Positions 10,101 to 17,855 of a DNA stretch of 64,000 nucleotides are shown piece after piece. The notes below the pieces were generated by a model. It was not told the origin of the DNA. It did no database searches and worked only from the letters and a program-made list of their open reading frames with translations. The stretch spans positions 186,001-250,000 of the forward strand of contig NZ_VYTY01000004.1 in assembly GCF_009821115.1 (NCBI RefSeq). The letters run 5' to 3'. The position numbers were made by a program, and so were the translations under genes. Position 1 is the first letter of the stretch, and each line of letters begins with the position of its first letter. This stretch comes from Nitrincola alkalisediminis (GTDB lineage Bacteria; Pseudomonadota; Gammaproteobacteria; Pseudomonadales; Balneatricaceae).

Positions 10101-10524
10101 CTAAAGCCATCGCCATAATTGCAGCTTCTATGGCAAAAAAAATGAAGGTGAAAGAAGCGTAAATTAATGAAGTGATGGTTGAGCCAAGATAGCCAAAGCC
10201 TGCTCCTCGTGTGAGCAGATCACTGTCAACACCATATTTTGCAGCATAGTAACTAATGGGAATGGCTGTTAAAAAAATGATTAGGCCGACCGATAAAGCA
10301 GCATAAAGGGTGTTGTAAAATCCGTATTGAAGAGTAAGAGCACCGCCAATGGCCTCTAGTGCTAAAAATGAAATAGCGCCCAAGGCGGTTGCTGCAACCC
10401 AGCTTAGGGACCACCGCCTGACCTTTTTGGCAGTAAAGCGTAATGCATAATCTTCCAGTGTTTCATTCGCAACCCACTGATTGTAATTGCGTCTCACACG
10501 AAAAATATGCTGCTTCGTCGACAC
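7144..10524 (-). CDS. Hybrid histidine kinase with NCS1 permease-like sensor and cysteine-rich module
   Basis: This 1126-residue protein has five parts. Residues 1-475 resemble a complete NCS1 (cytosine/purine permease-like) transporter with about 12 membrane segments (for example ETLEDYALRF then GFGYLGSTITSLIYASF). Residues 498-535 hold nine cysteines in C-x2-C style pairs, suggesting a zinc or Fe-S module. Two further membrane segments (565-590, 600-628) and a coiled coil follow. HisKA has H681 in SHELRSP, and HATPase has N799 and D826. A receiver (915-1035) has D968 and K1021, followed by an unassigned helical tail of about 80 residues. It is divergent from urtA and likely senses an imported nitrogen compound (urea, amide or nucleobase); the ligand is inferred from context only. 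Confidence 0.88.
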   Translation of the reverse strand: MSTKQHIFRVRRNYNQWVANETLEDYALRFTAKKVRRWSLSWVAATALGAISFLALEAIGGALTLQYGFYNTLYAALSVGLIIFLTAIPISYYAAKYGVDSDLLTRGAGFGYLGSTITSLIYASFTFIFFAIEAAIMAMALEILFSIPLALGYILSALAIIPLVTHGISLISRFQIWTQPLWIFLQLAPFVFILWKDIESVENWTQFSGYAQSSHEFNIVFFGAACAVIFALIAQIGEQVDFLRFLPEPNRQSKRAWWGAVLMGGPGWIIIGIIKIMAGSFLAVLALQHGVAPSSASDPTHMYRVAFGYITHSPEINLAAAGIFVILCQVKINVTNAYAGSIAWSNFFSRLTHSHPGRVVWLVFNVCIALLVMQLGVYKALEETLGHYALIAIAWAGALVADLVINKPLGLSPKHIEFKRAHLYDINPVGVGAMLIASIIGAICFSGVLGGVAQALAHFITLGVALLTAPLIAWKTQGRYYLARPTHLIATDQPDSICCICENKLDIEDLAFCPAYKGVICSLCCSLDARCGDSCKENARYTEQIRGFFLAVVPAKWIPRLGGRIGHFLSLMLLINSVTGFLLLLTLSQAQTPDAETHSLLGAVLLQVFFILLIITGVISWLFVLAHESRHVAQEESNRQTQLLLEEIEAHEKTDLALQKAKELAEAANLAKSKYLTGISHELRSPLNAVMGYAQLLHQDPKIPAERREALLVIRRSSEYLADLIEGLLDISKIEAGKLDLQSNIVRIDLLLDQIVHMFRLQAQEKGLGFSFHCPYALPHYVKTDEKRLRQILINLLSNAIKYTDKGQVSLTVRYRNEVAEFKIEDTGEGIATQDIERIFMPFERIRSAHSNATGTGLGLTITKLLCEILGGDINVQSQLGCGSVFKVSLLLSSIRQVVDQPSAQFDKPVRGYTGNCKHLLVIDDETSHRQLMRSILEPIGFKISELSNPLLALDYLKSNTVDLIFLDLSMPYMNGWELLQTLRDANVRVPIIIISANAMTNDPCPSDGSMNMLHDAFIKKPIQLHELIEKIGQLINIQWLYDTHDYPLPKQTIDCTLPLSSLAQQDEILRLASIGHRKGLLKLLYELKQSDTENGTFYKTLIGHAENFQFEQVKTYVQEWVDEIP

Positions 10525-10665
10525 CTAGCACTTACCTCATCCAAAGAGCACAAACATGTGCTGAATTAAAAAATCATGTCTTTCTTAAACTGGGCTCATC
10601 TTCAGTATTCAAGAACTGTGCCCGTTTGCTATTCCTTGTATCTATTTCCTGAGATTCTTGCTATG

Positions 10666-10680
10666 CGTTAAATGACGTAG
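10666..10680 (-). promoter_or_regulatory. Shared regulatory motif upstream of urtA
   Basis: The minus strand reads CTACGTCATTTAACG, identical over 15 bases to the core of the palindrome upstream of fmdA (15845-15859, plus strand). Here the dyad is only partial (TACGT against ACGCA around the CATTTA spacer). It lies in the 277-base gap between the divergent kinase gene and urtA, about 125 bases before the urtA start. It is a candidate binding site for the adjacent LuxR-type regulator. The rest of the gap holds no gene that I can see. Confidence 0.6.
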
Positions 10681-10801
10681 ATAGGTGGGGTGTTTGTCGA
10701 ATGGGCAGGTACATTGGCTCTGTTTAAAAATGACTCAGTAGGTGACAAGGGCAAAAATCAGTGTTCGAAGTCTGAAGGTTCAGTTTAAACGAGGTGTCAA
10801 A

Positions 10802-12073
10802 ATGGCTCAGTCTAAGGATTTAGGTAAAGGTTTCAAACTTAATAGAAGGCACTTTCTTGCTGCAGCGATTAGTGCGGCAGTGATGCTATCCACCACACCT
10901 ATGATGGCGTTGGCGGATAAGCCTGCCACAGCAGACGTCAATACAACAGGGCTTGCTGTGACGGATGACACCGTTACTGTTGGGATTCTACACTCGATTA
11001 CTGGAACCATGGCAATCAGTGAAGAAGGTTCTGTTCAAGCGGAAATTCTAGCAATTGAGCAAATTAATGCCATGGGAGGGGTTCTTGGGCGTCAAATTCA
11101 GTACATACAAGAAGATGGCGCGAGTGACTGGCCGACGTTTGCGGATCGTTCAAGAAAGCTTTTAAGACAGGATAATGTGGCGGCAGTGTTTGGTTGTTGG
11201 ACTTCGGCATCTCGAAAAGCGGTGCTGCCGATCTTTGAACGCTTTAATGGAATGCTATATTACCCCACGTTTTATGAGGGGCTAGAGCAGTCGCCAAATG
11301 TCATCTATACAGGTCAAGAAGCCACTCAACAGATTTTAGCTGGATTGGACTGGATCAGTAACGAAAAAAGCGCAAAAAGTTTCTACCTGATTGGCTCTGA
11401 TTATATTTGGCCAAGAACCTCTAACAAAATTGCGCGAATTCACATCGAACAACACCTCGGTGGGAGTGTGGTTGGTGAAGACTACTTTCCTCTAGGTCAT
11501 ACCAGTTTTAACTCAGTCATTAATCGAATTCGTTTGCGTAAGCCGGATGTGGTGTTTGCTTCTGTTGTTGGCGGTTCTAACGTTGCGTTTTATCGGCAAT
11601 TAAAGGCTGCGGGCCTCGATATGAGTAAAGAAGATTTTACTCTACTGACTATTTCAGTTACCGAAGACGAAATATTGGGTATTGGTGGTGAAAATATTGA
11701 AGGCGCATATGCCTCCATGAAGTATTTCCAGAGTTTAGATAATGAGAATAATGATGCCTTTGTAAAAGCGTTCAAAGAGAGATGGGGAGAAAATGCAGTT
11801 ATAGGGGACGTTACTCAAGCAGCGTACTTGGGACCTTGGCTATGGAAGGCCGCCGTTGAGGCTGCGGGGTCTTTTGATGTGGATAAAGTGAGAGAGGCAT
11901 CGCCAGGTGTTGAACTGACCACTGCTCCAGAAGGCTATGTTCGCATTCATGAGAATCATCATTTATGGTCAAAAACTCGTATTGGCGAAGCCCAACGAGA
12001 TGGTCAGTTTAAGGTGGTGTATGAAACCGATGATTTGATGGAGCCAAATCCCTTTCCAGCAGGCTATCAATAG
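10802..12073 (+). CDS. urtA: Urea/amide ABC transporter, periplasmic binding protein UrtA
   Basis: The 423-residue protein starts at the ATG preceded by GAGGTG. It has an N-terminal export signal with a twin-arginine-like motif (NRRHFLAAAISAAVM, ending near ALA) and the UrtA/AmiC-type fold (VTVGILHSITGTMAISE, GCWTSASRKAVLPIFE, PTFYEGLEQSPNVIYTGQ). It captures substrate in the periplasm for UrtBCDE. No urease genes are in the window, and the formamidase operon follows, so short amides are as plausible a substrate as urea. Confidence 0.92.
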   Translation: MAQSKDLGKGFKLNRRHFLAAAISAAVMLSTTPMMALADKPATADVNTTGLAVTDDTVTVGILHSITGTMAISEEGSVQAEILAIEQINAMGGVLGRQIQYIQEDGASDWPTFADRSRKLLRQDNVAAVFGCWTSASRKAVLPIFERFNGMLYYPTFYEGLEQSPNVIYTGQEATQQILAGLDWISNEKSAKSFYLIGSDYIWPRTSNKIARIHIEQHLGGSVVGEDYFPLGHTSFNSVINRIRLRKPDVVFASVVGGSNVAFYRQLKAAGLDMSKEDFTLLTISVTEDEILGIGGENIEGAYASMKYFQSLDNENNDAFVKAFKERWGENAVIGDVTQAAYLGPWLWKAAVEAAGSFDVDKVREASPGVELTTAPEGYVRIHENHHLWSKTRIGEAQRDGQFKVVYETDDLMEPNPFPAGYQ

Positions 12074-12078
12074 TATAT

Positions 12079-12111
12079 CTAGGCTCGCCACCTTGCGTGT
12101 GGTGAGCCTAG
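12079..12111 (+). other. Strong intercistronic hairpin between urtA and urtB
   Basis: A 13-bp stem with one G-T pair (CTAGGCTCGCCAC against GTGGTGAGCCTAG) and a 7-base loop lies just after urtA. There is no U-run, so it is more likely an mRNA-stabilising or attenuating element that keeps binding-protein mRNA in excess of permease mRNA. Confidence 0.6.
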
Positions 12112-12153
12112 TCTCCGTCGATCATTGAAATTCTCTCTTCTGGAGTAAGGGCT

Positions 12154-13080
12154 ATGTTCTCAGACTTTTCAACAGCTGAACTCATGGCTATTTTTGCCAT
12201 GCAAGGCTTTGCCGGCCTTATCTTATTTGCGGTTTTTATTTTAATGGCCCTAGGGTTGGCCATTATTTTTGGGCAAATGGGCGTTATTAATATGGCGCAT
12301 GGGGAGTTTATGATTCTCGGTGCCTATGTAACGTATTTAACCTCCACTCTATTTTCAACTCATGCTCCAGACTTGTTTGGCGCTTATTTTTTCTTTGCGA
12401 TTGTTTTTGCTTTCTTTGCTGCAGCACTTCTTGGTGCTCTTGTTGAGTGGAGCATGATTCGTTTTCTATATCACCGCCCGCTCGATACCTTGTTGGCAAC
12501 TTGGGGATTAAGTTTGATTCTACAGCAAGCATATCGATCCATTTTTGGTGCGCGTGAAGTGGGTGTCGTCATTCCCGATTGGCTAATGGGCTCTTACCAG
12601 CTGACTGACATGATTGAAGTACCCATCAATGGCATTTTTGTGATGTGTCTAGCTTTGGCTGCGACCGTTTTTGTCATCACGTTAATGTATCGATCTCGTT
12701 GGGGGATGCAAGTGAGAGCCGTGGTGCAAAATCGTCAAATGGCGGGTGCCGTTGGAATTAACAGTGCGAAGGTAGACCGAATGACATTCGCTTTGGGCTG
12801 CGGTATTGCTGGCGTTGCAGGCAGTGCATTTACAATGATTGGTTCAACGGGGCCAAGTTCTGGTCAGTTATATATTGTCGATACCTTCTTAGTCGTTGTT
12901 TTTGGCGGTGCAGGTAGTTTACTCGGTACGGTGGCGTCAGCATTCAGTATTTCACAATCTCAGTCCATTCTTGAGTTCTTCATGGGCGGATCAATGGCGA
13001 AGGTCTTAACCTTGTTAATTGTTGTGATGATTTTAATGTTCAGACCTCAAGGCCTCTTTAGCTTGAAAGTTCGTCGATAG
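12154..13080 (+). CDS. urtB: Urea/amide ABC transporter permease UrtB
   Basis: The 308-residue polytopic membrane protein is of the LivH/UrtB type: ALGLAIIFGQMGVINMAHGE near residue 40, LATWGLSLILQQ, and VDTFLVVVFGGAGSLLGT near the C-terminus. It is one of two permease subunits of the branched-chain-type importer. It follows urtA after an 80-base gap with a hairpin and lies 8 bases before urtC, consistent with one operon. ATG 12154 is preceded by a TGGAGTAAGG site. Confidence 0.93.
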   Translation: MFSDFSTAELMAIFAMQGFAGLILFAVFILMALGLAIIFGQMGVINMAHGEFMILGAYVTYLTSTLFSTHAPDLFGAYFFFAIVFAFFAAALLGALVEWSMIRFLYHRPLDTLLATWGLSLILQQAYRSIFGAREVGVVIPDWLMGSYQLTDMIEVPINGIFVMCLALAATVFVITLMYRSRWGMQVRAVVQNRQMAGAVGINSAKVDRMTFALGCGIAGVAGSAFTMIGSTGPSSGQLYIVDTFLVVVFGGAGSLLGTVASAFSISQSQSILEFFMGGSMAKVLTLLIVVMILMFRPQGLFSLKVRR

Positions 13081-13088
13081 GAGAGACT

Positions 13089-14255
13089 ATGATGCCTTTT
13101 AATCATATGAAAGATTATCTAACACGGCAAGAGGCTCTTTCCTTTGCCGTGCTGGCGCTTGTGTTATTGGTACTATTGCCTTTATCTCTGGATGTAATGC
13201 GCCTGAATCAAGTGGGGAAATACCTGAGCTTCGCGTTTGTGGCCGTCGGCTTAGTCCTCTGTTGGGGATACGGTGGAATCCTGAGTTTGGGGCAGGGAAT
13301 TTTTTACGGTCTTGGTGGGTATGCAATGGCCATGTATTTAAAACTAGAGGCCTCCTCACCGCAAAACACGCTTATTCAAACGACGCCTGGGATCCCAGAC
13401 TTTATGGATTGGAACCGGATCACCGAACTGCCCTGGTTTTGGGAGCCGTTTTACAGTCTGACATTTGCCATTATTGCCATTGTTGTGTTGCCATCGATTG
13501 TCGCCTATCTGATTGGTGTCGCGATGTTTAAACGACGCGTGGGCGGGGTGTATTTTGCCATTATAACACAATCAATTGCAGCCATTCTTACCATTCTGAT
13601 TATTGGCCAGCAGGGTTTGACAGGGGGGATTAATGGCATTACGGACTTACGCACATTAAAAGGCTGGGACATACATACCGATGTTGCTAATTATGTGTTT
13701 TATTTCTTGTGTGTCTTTTTGCTGTTTGTCTGTCTTCTTATAGCTCAGTTTATTAAAAAAAGTAAGACAGGTCGTATTCTGATTGCCATGCGTGGGCAGG
13801 AGGACCGTGTTCGTTTTTCAGGATATGACATTGCCAACTTTAAAACCTTTGTCTTTGTCGTTGGTGCTGCATTTTCTGGCATTGGTGGTGCAATGTTCAC
13901 TCTGCAAGAAGGATTTATGTCTCCTAGTTTTGTGGGCGTGGTTCCTTCCATTGAAATGGTTATTTTCTGTGCAGTAGGGGGGCGGTTGTCATTAGTCGGT
14001 GCCGTATACGGCGCGCTATTAGTCAATATTGCCAAAACCACGTTTGGTGAAACGTTTCCAGAGCTTTGGTTGTTTGCGATGGGGTTGATCTTTATCGGGA
14101 TTGTATTGGGATTGCCCAATGGTTTAGCGGGTGTGTACTCCACATGGTTAGCGCCTAAAGTGGATGAGATGTTAAATCGCCTTTTAGGCCACGAAAAACA
14201 AAATCAGGAGATTTACACCTCAATCCCTATTGTTAAACAAGGAGTAGTGTCATGA
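13089..14255 (+). CDS. urtC: Urea/amide ABC transporter permease UrtC
   Basis: The 388-residue LivM/UrtC-type permease has many membrane segments, with typical motifs LCWGYGGILSLGQGIFYGLGGYA split across residues 57-79, GQQGLTGGINGITDL, and VIFCAVGGRLSLVGAVYGA. The start follows an AGGAGAG site; a second ATG three bases later is equally possible. Its end overlaps urtD by four bases (ATGA), indicating coupled translation. Confidence 0.93.
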   Translation: MMPFNHMKDYLTRQEALSFAVLALVLLVLLPLSLDVMRLNQVGKYLSFAFVAVGLVLCWGYGGILSLGQGIFYGLGGYAMAMYLKLEASSPQNTLIQTTPGIPDFMDWNRITELPWFWEPFYSLTFAIIAIVVLPSIVAYLIGVAMFKRRVGGVYFAIITQSIAAILTILIIGQQGLTGGINGITDLRTLKGWDIHTDVANYVFYFLCVFLLFVCLLIAQFIKKSKTGRILIAMRGQEDRVRFSGYDIANFKTFVFVVGAAFSGIGGAMFTLQEGFMSPSFVGVVPSIEMVIFCAVGGRLSLVGAVYGALLVNIAKTTFGETFPELWLFAMGLIFIGIVLGLPNGLAGVYSTWLAPKVDEMLNRLLGHEKQNQEIYTSIPIVKQGVVS

Positions 14256-15004
14256 CTGAAGGCTCAAACACAGATTTTCTACTCGCCGTTGAAGGGTTAA
14301 CCGTGTCATTTGATGGCTTTAAAGCCGTTAATAATTTGAGCTTTTACGTTGATGAAAACGAAATCAGGGTCATTATTGGGCCTAATGGTGCCGGTAAAAC
14401 GACGGTGCTGGATTTGATTTGTGGACGCACGAAATCAACAGATGGGTCCATTCGCTTTAAGAACAAAGAAATTACGCGTTTAAAAGAACACGAAATTGTG
14501 AAGGTGGGAGTTGGGCGAAAATTCCAAAACCCATCGGTATACTCTGATCTAACCGTATTTGAAAATCTAGAAATCTCCTATCCCAAGGGACGAAGTGTGT
14601 TTGGTAGTCTCGGTTTTAAGAGGACCGAAACGGTGATCAATAAAATACAGGAGATCGCAGGTCGAATTTACTTATCCGATCAATTAGATGTACAGGCTGA
14701 CTTATTAAGCCACGGACAAAAACAGTGGTTAGAAATCGGTATGCTTCTCATACAAGAGCCACAATTGCTGATGCTGGATGAACCTGTTGCTGGTATGTCT
14801 GTTTCGGAACGCCAGCAAACGGCGCTGTTACTCAAGGAAATAGCGAAGCAGCAAACTATGATTGTGATTGAGCATGATATGCAGTTTGTCGCCGAAATTG
14901 CCGACAAGGTCACCGTTTTGCATCAAGGCCAGATTTTGGCAGAAGGCTCCCCAGAAAAAGTTAAAAGCGACCCAAAAGTGATAGAGGTATATCTGGGTCA
15001 TTAA
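14252..15004 (+). CDS. urtD: Urea/amide ABC transporter ATPase UrtD
   Basis: The 250-residue ATPase has Walker A GPNGAGKTT, the Q-loop region, a signature-like LLSHGQKQWLEIGMLL (degenerate, as usual in LivG/UrtD), Walker B LLMLDEPVAGMS and the switch histidine in VIEHDMQF. It energises the UrtBC permease on the cytoplasmic face. The ATGA overlap with urtC places it in the operon. Confidence 0.93.
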   Translation: MTEGSNTDFLLAVEGLTVSFDGFKAVNNLSFYVDENEIRVIIGPNGAGKTTVLDLICGRTKSTDGSIRFKNKEITRLKEHEIVKVGVGRKFQNPSVYSDLTVFENLEISYPKGRSVFGSLGFKRTETVINKIQEIAGRIYLSDQLDVQADLLSHGQKQWLEIGMLLIQEPQLLMLDEPVAGMSVSERQQTALLLKEIAKQQTMIVIEHDMQFVAEIADKVTVLHQGQILAEGSPEKVKSDPKVIEVYLGH

Positions 15005-15034
15005 TGTAGATCATGACACGAGTGAGGCACAATC

Positions 15035-15724
15035 ATGTTGAAGGTGGCAGACTTTTCGGTTGCGTATGGGCAAAGCGAGATTATTAAAAACATGAACTTT
15101 ACCCTGGGGCGCAATGAAATTGTTGCCATTATGGGGCGAAATGGCATGGGCAAAACTACTTTAATGAAGTCGTTGATGGGGGTGATACCTAGCAAGCAGG
15201 GTAGTATTGAACTGGATGGAAAGGAGGTATTTCATTTAAAAAGCCATGATCGAGTGAAAGCGGGAATGGGTTATGTTCCACAAGGTCGCATGATTTTCTC
15301 AACCATGACGGTGAGAGAGAATATCGAAACCGGACTGACCACAACGAATAAGCGGACGGTACCGTCCGATTTATATGATTTATTTCCTGTATTGTTGGAA
15401 ATGAGATCACGGCGAGGAGGGAATCTGTCGGGTGGTCAACAGCAGCAGTTGGCTATCGCTAGAGCACTCGCCAGTGATCCGAAATTGCTTTTACTCGATG
15501 AGCCGACAGAAGGGATCCAACCGTCTATCATCAGTGAGATGGCGCGTACCTTAAAGCTGATTCGTGATCAACGAGGTTTATCGATTATTGTCTCCGAGCA
15601 AGTGCTTAAGTTTGCATTAGATATTGCAGATCGCATTCTGGTGATAGAAAAAGGGGAGATAGTGCATGAAGAGTTGCGCAGTAGCGTCGATGAGGCGAAG
15701 GTTGCCTCCTATTTAGCGGTGTGA
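15035..15724 (+). CDS. urtE: Urea/amide ABC transporter ATPase UrtE
   Basis: The 229-residue LivF/UrtE-type ATPase has Walker A GRNGMGKTT, signature LSGGQQQQLAIARAL, Walker B LLLLDEPTEGIQPSI and a closing SEQVLKFALDIADRILVI. It is the second ATPase of the importer and the last gene of the operon, followed by a strong terminator. The GIQPS segment after Walker B is characteristic of UrtE. Confidence 0.93.
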   Translation: MLKVADFSVAYGQSEIIKNMNFTLGRNEIVAIMGRNGMGKTTLMKSLMGVIPSKQGSIELDGKEVFHLKSHDRVKAGMGYVPQGRMIFSTMTVRENIETGLTTTNKRTVPSDLYDLFPVLLEMRSRRGGNLSGGQQQQLAIARALASDPKLLLLDEPTEGIQPSIISEMARTLKLIRDQRGLSIIVSEQVLKFALDIADRILVIEKGEIVHEELRSSVDEAKVASYLAV

Positions 15725-15763
15725 GCCTCCGCTGTTTTTAAAGAGCCTTTTGTCTTGTTTCAG

Positions 15764-15811
15764 TCGAAGCGCATAATTCTGAGAATAGGTTATGTGCTTC
15801 GATTTTTTTTT
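15764..15811 (+). terminator. Rho-independent terminator after urtE
   Basis: TCGAAGCGCATAA pairs with TTATGTGCTTCGA (13 bp with one G-T pair) and is followed by nine T residues. It closes the urtABCDE operon and separates it from fmdA, which therefore needs its own promoter. Confidence 0.88.
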
Positions 15812-15842
15812 AGTGATACCTGGACTTTGTAAGTTTGTAGGC

Positions 15843-15864
15843 ACCTACGTCATTTAACGTAGGT
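15843..15864. promoter_or_regulatory. Perfect palindromic operator upstream of fmdA
   Basis: ACCTACGT and ACGTAGGT form a perfect 8-bp inverted repeat around a CATTTA spacer, about 110 bases before the fmdA start. Its inner 15 bases are repeated in reverse orientation upstream of urtA. A further partial copy (GTAGGTACGTAG) lies near 15911. This is a strong candidate for the binding site of the locus-specific LuxR-type response regulator. Confidence 0.65.
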
Positions 15865-15962
15865 AAGTGAGTTATTTCACGAATTGTTGCACTCAAACGT
15901 TTCATCAATAGTAGGTACGTAGATTTTGATTCGACCTTATTATTCGCTGAGGAGTTACGAAG

Positions 15963-17195
15963 ATGGCAGACACCCTTATCAAAATTGATTTGAACATATC
16001 CCCTTATGAAAATGATCAGGTTCATAACCGTTGGCATCCGGATATTCCGATGGTAGCTATGGTGAAACCAGGTGATGATTTCATTATCGAATGCTACGAC
16101 TGGACAGGTGGACAAATAGAAAATAATGACAGTGCAGACGATGTGCGTGATGTTGATTTAAGTCAGGTGCATTTCTTATCGGGACCGATTGGTGTAGAGG
16201 GGTGTGAGCCAGGAGATTTACTGGAAGTTGATATTCTTGATATTGGGGCATTTAGTGACAGTCAATGGGGATTTAATGGATTTTTTTCAAAACAAAATGG
16301 CGGTGGATTTTTAACTGAGCATTTTCCTGAAGCACAAAAATCGATTTGGGATTTTAATGGCATGTTTACTAAGTCCCGACATATCCCTAATGTCGAATTT
16401 GCAGGCTTAATTCACCCTGGCCTGATTGGCTGTTTACCATCTAAAGAAATGCTAGATGAGTGGAATAAACGCGAAGCTGAAATTGTAGCCACCGATCCGG
16501 ATCGAGTTCCTGCACTTGCATGTTTGCCCTATGCCGAAACAGCTCATATGGGACGATTGCAGGGAGATGAAAAACAAAAAGCGGCCATGGAAGGGGCACG
16601 GACAGTTCCTCCACGTGAGCATGGTGGAAACTGCGATATTAAAGACTTGTCGAGAGGCTCAAAAGTATACTTCCCCGTGTACGTAAAGGGTGGAGGCCTT
16701 TCGGTAGGTGATCTCCACTTCAGTCAGGGCGATGGTGAAATTACTTTTTGTGGCGCAATCGAAATGGCTGGCTGGATTCATATACGCGTTAATTTAATTA
16801 AAGATGGTATGTCAAAATATGGGATTAAAAACCCTATTTTTAAACCGAGTCCGATTAAACCGCGTTATGACGATTATGTTATTTTTGAGGGTATCTCGGT
16901 TGATGAACAAGGTAAACAGCATTATCTTGATGTCCATGTTGCCTATCGTCAGGCGTGTTTAAATGCCATTGAGTACCTGACAAAGTTCGGTTACAGTCGA
17001 GCCCAAGCATATGCTATTCTGGGTTGTGCTCCGGTAGAGGGACACATTAGCGGAGTTGTCGACATCCCCAACGCTTGCGCGACATTATGGTTGCCGACGG
17101 GTATTTTTGACTTTGATATTAACCCCAACGCATCAGGACCTGAAAATAAAGTGACATCTTCTGTAGATATACCGCTTTCTAAAGATAAGGAATAA
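15963..17195 (+). CDS. fmdA: Formamidase (acetamidase/formamidase family)
   Basis: The 410-residue protein aligns throughout with FmdA formamidases: VHNRWHPDIPMVAMVKPGDD, LSQVHFLSGPIGVEG, FNGMFTKSRHIPNVEFAGLIHPGLIG, PREHGGNCDIKDL and a C-terminal CAPVEGHISGVVDIPNACAT. It hydrolyses formamide (and some short amides) to formate and ammonia in the cytoplasm. The start is preceded by GAGGAGT. It is followed three bases later by fmdB. Together with the transporter it would release ammonia from imported amides. Confidence 0.95.
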   Translation: MADTLIKIDLNISPYENDQVHNRWHPDIPMVAMVKPGDDFIIECYDWTGGQIENNDSADDVRDVDLSQVHFLSGPIGVEGCEPGDLLEVDILDIGAFSDSQWGFNGFFSKQNGGGFLTEHFPEAQKSIWDFNGMFTKSRHIPNVEFAGLIHPGLIGCLPSKEMLDEWNKREAEIVATDPDRVPALACLPYAETAHMGRLQGDEKQKAAMEGARTVPPREHGGNCDIKDLSRGSKVYFPVYVKGGGLSVGDLHFSQGDGEITFCGAIEMAGWIHIRVNLIKDGMSKYGIKNPIFKPSPIKPRYDDYVIFEGISVDEQGKQHYLDVHVAYRQACLNAIEYLTKFGYSRAQAYAILGCAPVEGHISGVVDIPNACATLWLPTGIFDFDINPNASGPENKVTSSVDIPLSKDKE

Positions 17196-17198
17196 GCC

Positions 17199-17567
17199 AT
17201 GCCTGTCTATGATTATAAATGTCATGAGCACGGTGTTTTTTATGCACTGGCAACCTTGGATGAAAGCGCAGTGCCTAAGCCGTGTCCAGAGTGCGGAGAA
17301 CTCAGTGCAAGAATTATCTTGATTTCGCCTCATTTAGTTAAGCTAAAAAAGGAAGAAATGACGGCGCATGAGCGTAATGAAAAAGCTCAGTTTGAACCTA
17401 CGTTTTCAACACCCGAATCCAGGAAGGAGGCACACGAAAAACATATTCATCAACATGGATCTGGGTGTGGCTGCTCTGAGCATAAAAAAAATAAGTCGAT
17501 GTTGTTCTATACAGCAGAAGGGCATAAAACCTTTCCTTCTATGCGTCCTTGGATGATCAGCCATTAA
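17199..17567 (+). CDS. fmdB: FmdB-type zinc-ribbon protein
   Basis: The 122-residue protein opens with the FmdB zinc ribbon MPVYDYKCHEHGVF and CPECGELSARI, with paired cysteines for one zinc. Histidine-rich and CGCSEH segments lie in its second half. FmdB of Methylophilus was described as a putative regulator of amide utilisation; the exact role is unsettled. It starts 3 bases after fmdA and is clearly co-transcribed. Confidence 0.88.
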   Translation: MPVYDYKCHEHGVFYALATLDESAVPKPCPECGELSARIILISPHLVKLKKEEMTAHERNEKAQFEPTFSTPESRKEAHEKHIHQHGSGCGCSEHKKNKSMLFYTAEGHKTFPSMRPWMISH

Positions 17568-17577
17568 TTTAAATCAG

Positions 17578-17615
17578 ACATCCTATCTAATCGCTAAGAT
17601 GAGATAGGGTGTTTT
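17578..17615 (+). terminator. Terminator after fmdB
   Basis: CCTATCT pairs with AGATAGG, extended by ACAT against GTGT with one G-T pair, and is followed by TTTT. It ends the fmdAB transcript. The remaining 240 bases up to the lysozyme gene hold no recognisable gene. Confidence 0.65.
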
Positions 17616-17855
17616 AAATTAATCATGCATATCTGTGAGGTCTAGATGCACTATCCCTTATTCGGGTTCTGTTTAAAATCAGTTGTCACCAAAATCAGTT
17701 TGGATTAGCTTGGTTGTGTTAAGTTAATGTAAATTTTGATCATTCCTAGGCTATTGCAAGATAAAAATAAACGACTTAGTATGGTTGCTTAAGGTGTTTC
17801 ATCTAATTATGTGAGTTTGATTAGTGATTTACACCGACCACTTTTGGAGTAATAG

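Noticed and set aside
10681-10760. Sigma-54 promoter for urtA
   Set aside because: TGGGCAG-N4-ATTGGC departs too far from the -24/-12 consensus (GG and GC) to call.
10742-10801. Upstream extension of urtA
   Set aside because: The ATG at 10802 has a good ribosome-binding site and begins directly before the export signal.
13262-13531. 89-codon ORF inside urtC
   Set aside because: It is a shadow in another frame of a clearly coding permease gene.
10525-17567. Urease or allophanate pathway linked to the urt genes
   Set aside because: No ure or urea carboxylase genes are in the window, so urea use cannot be claimed; the formamidase suggests amides as well.
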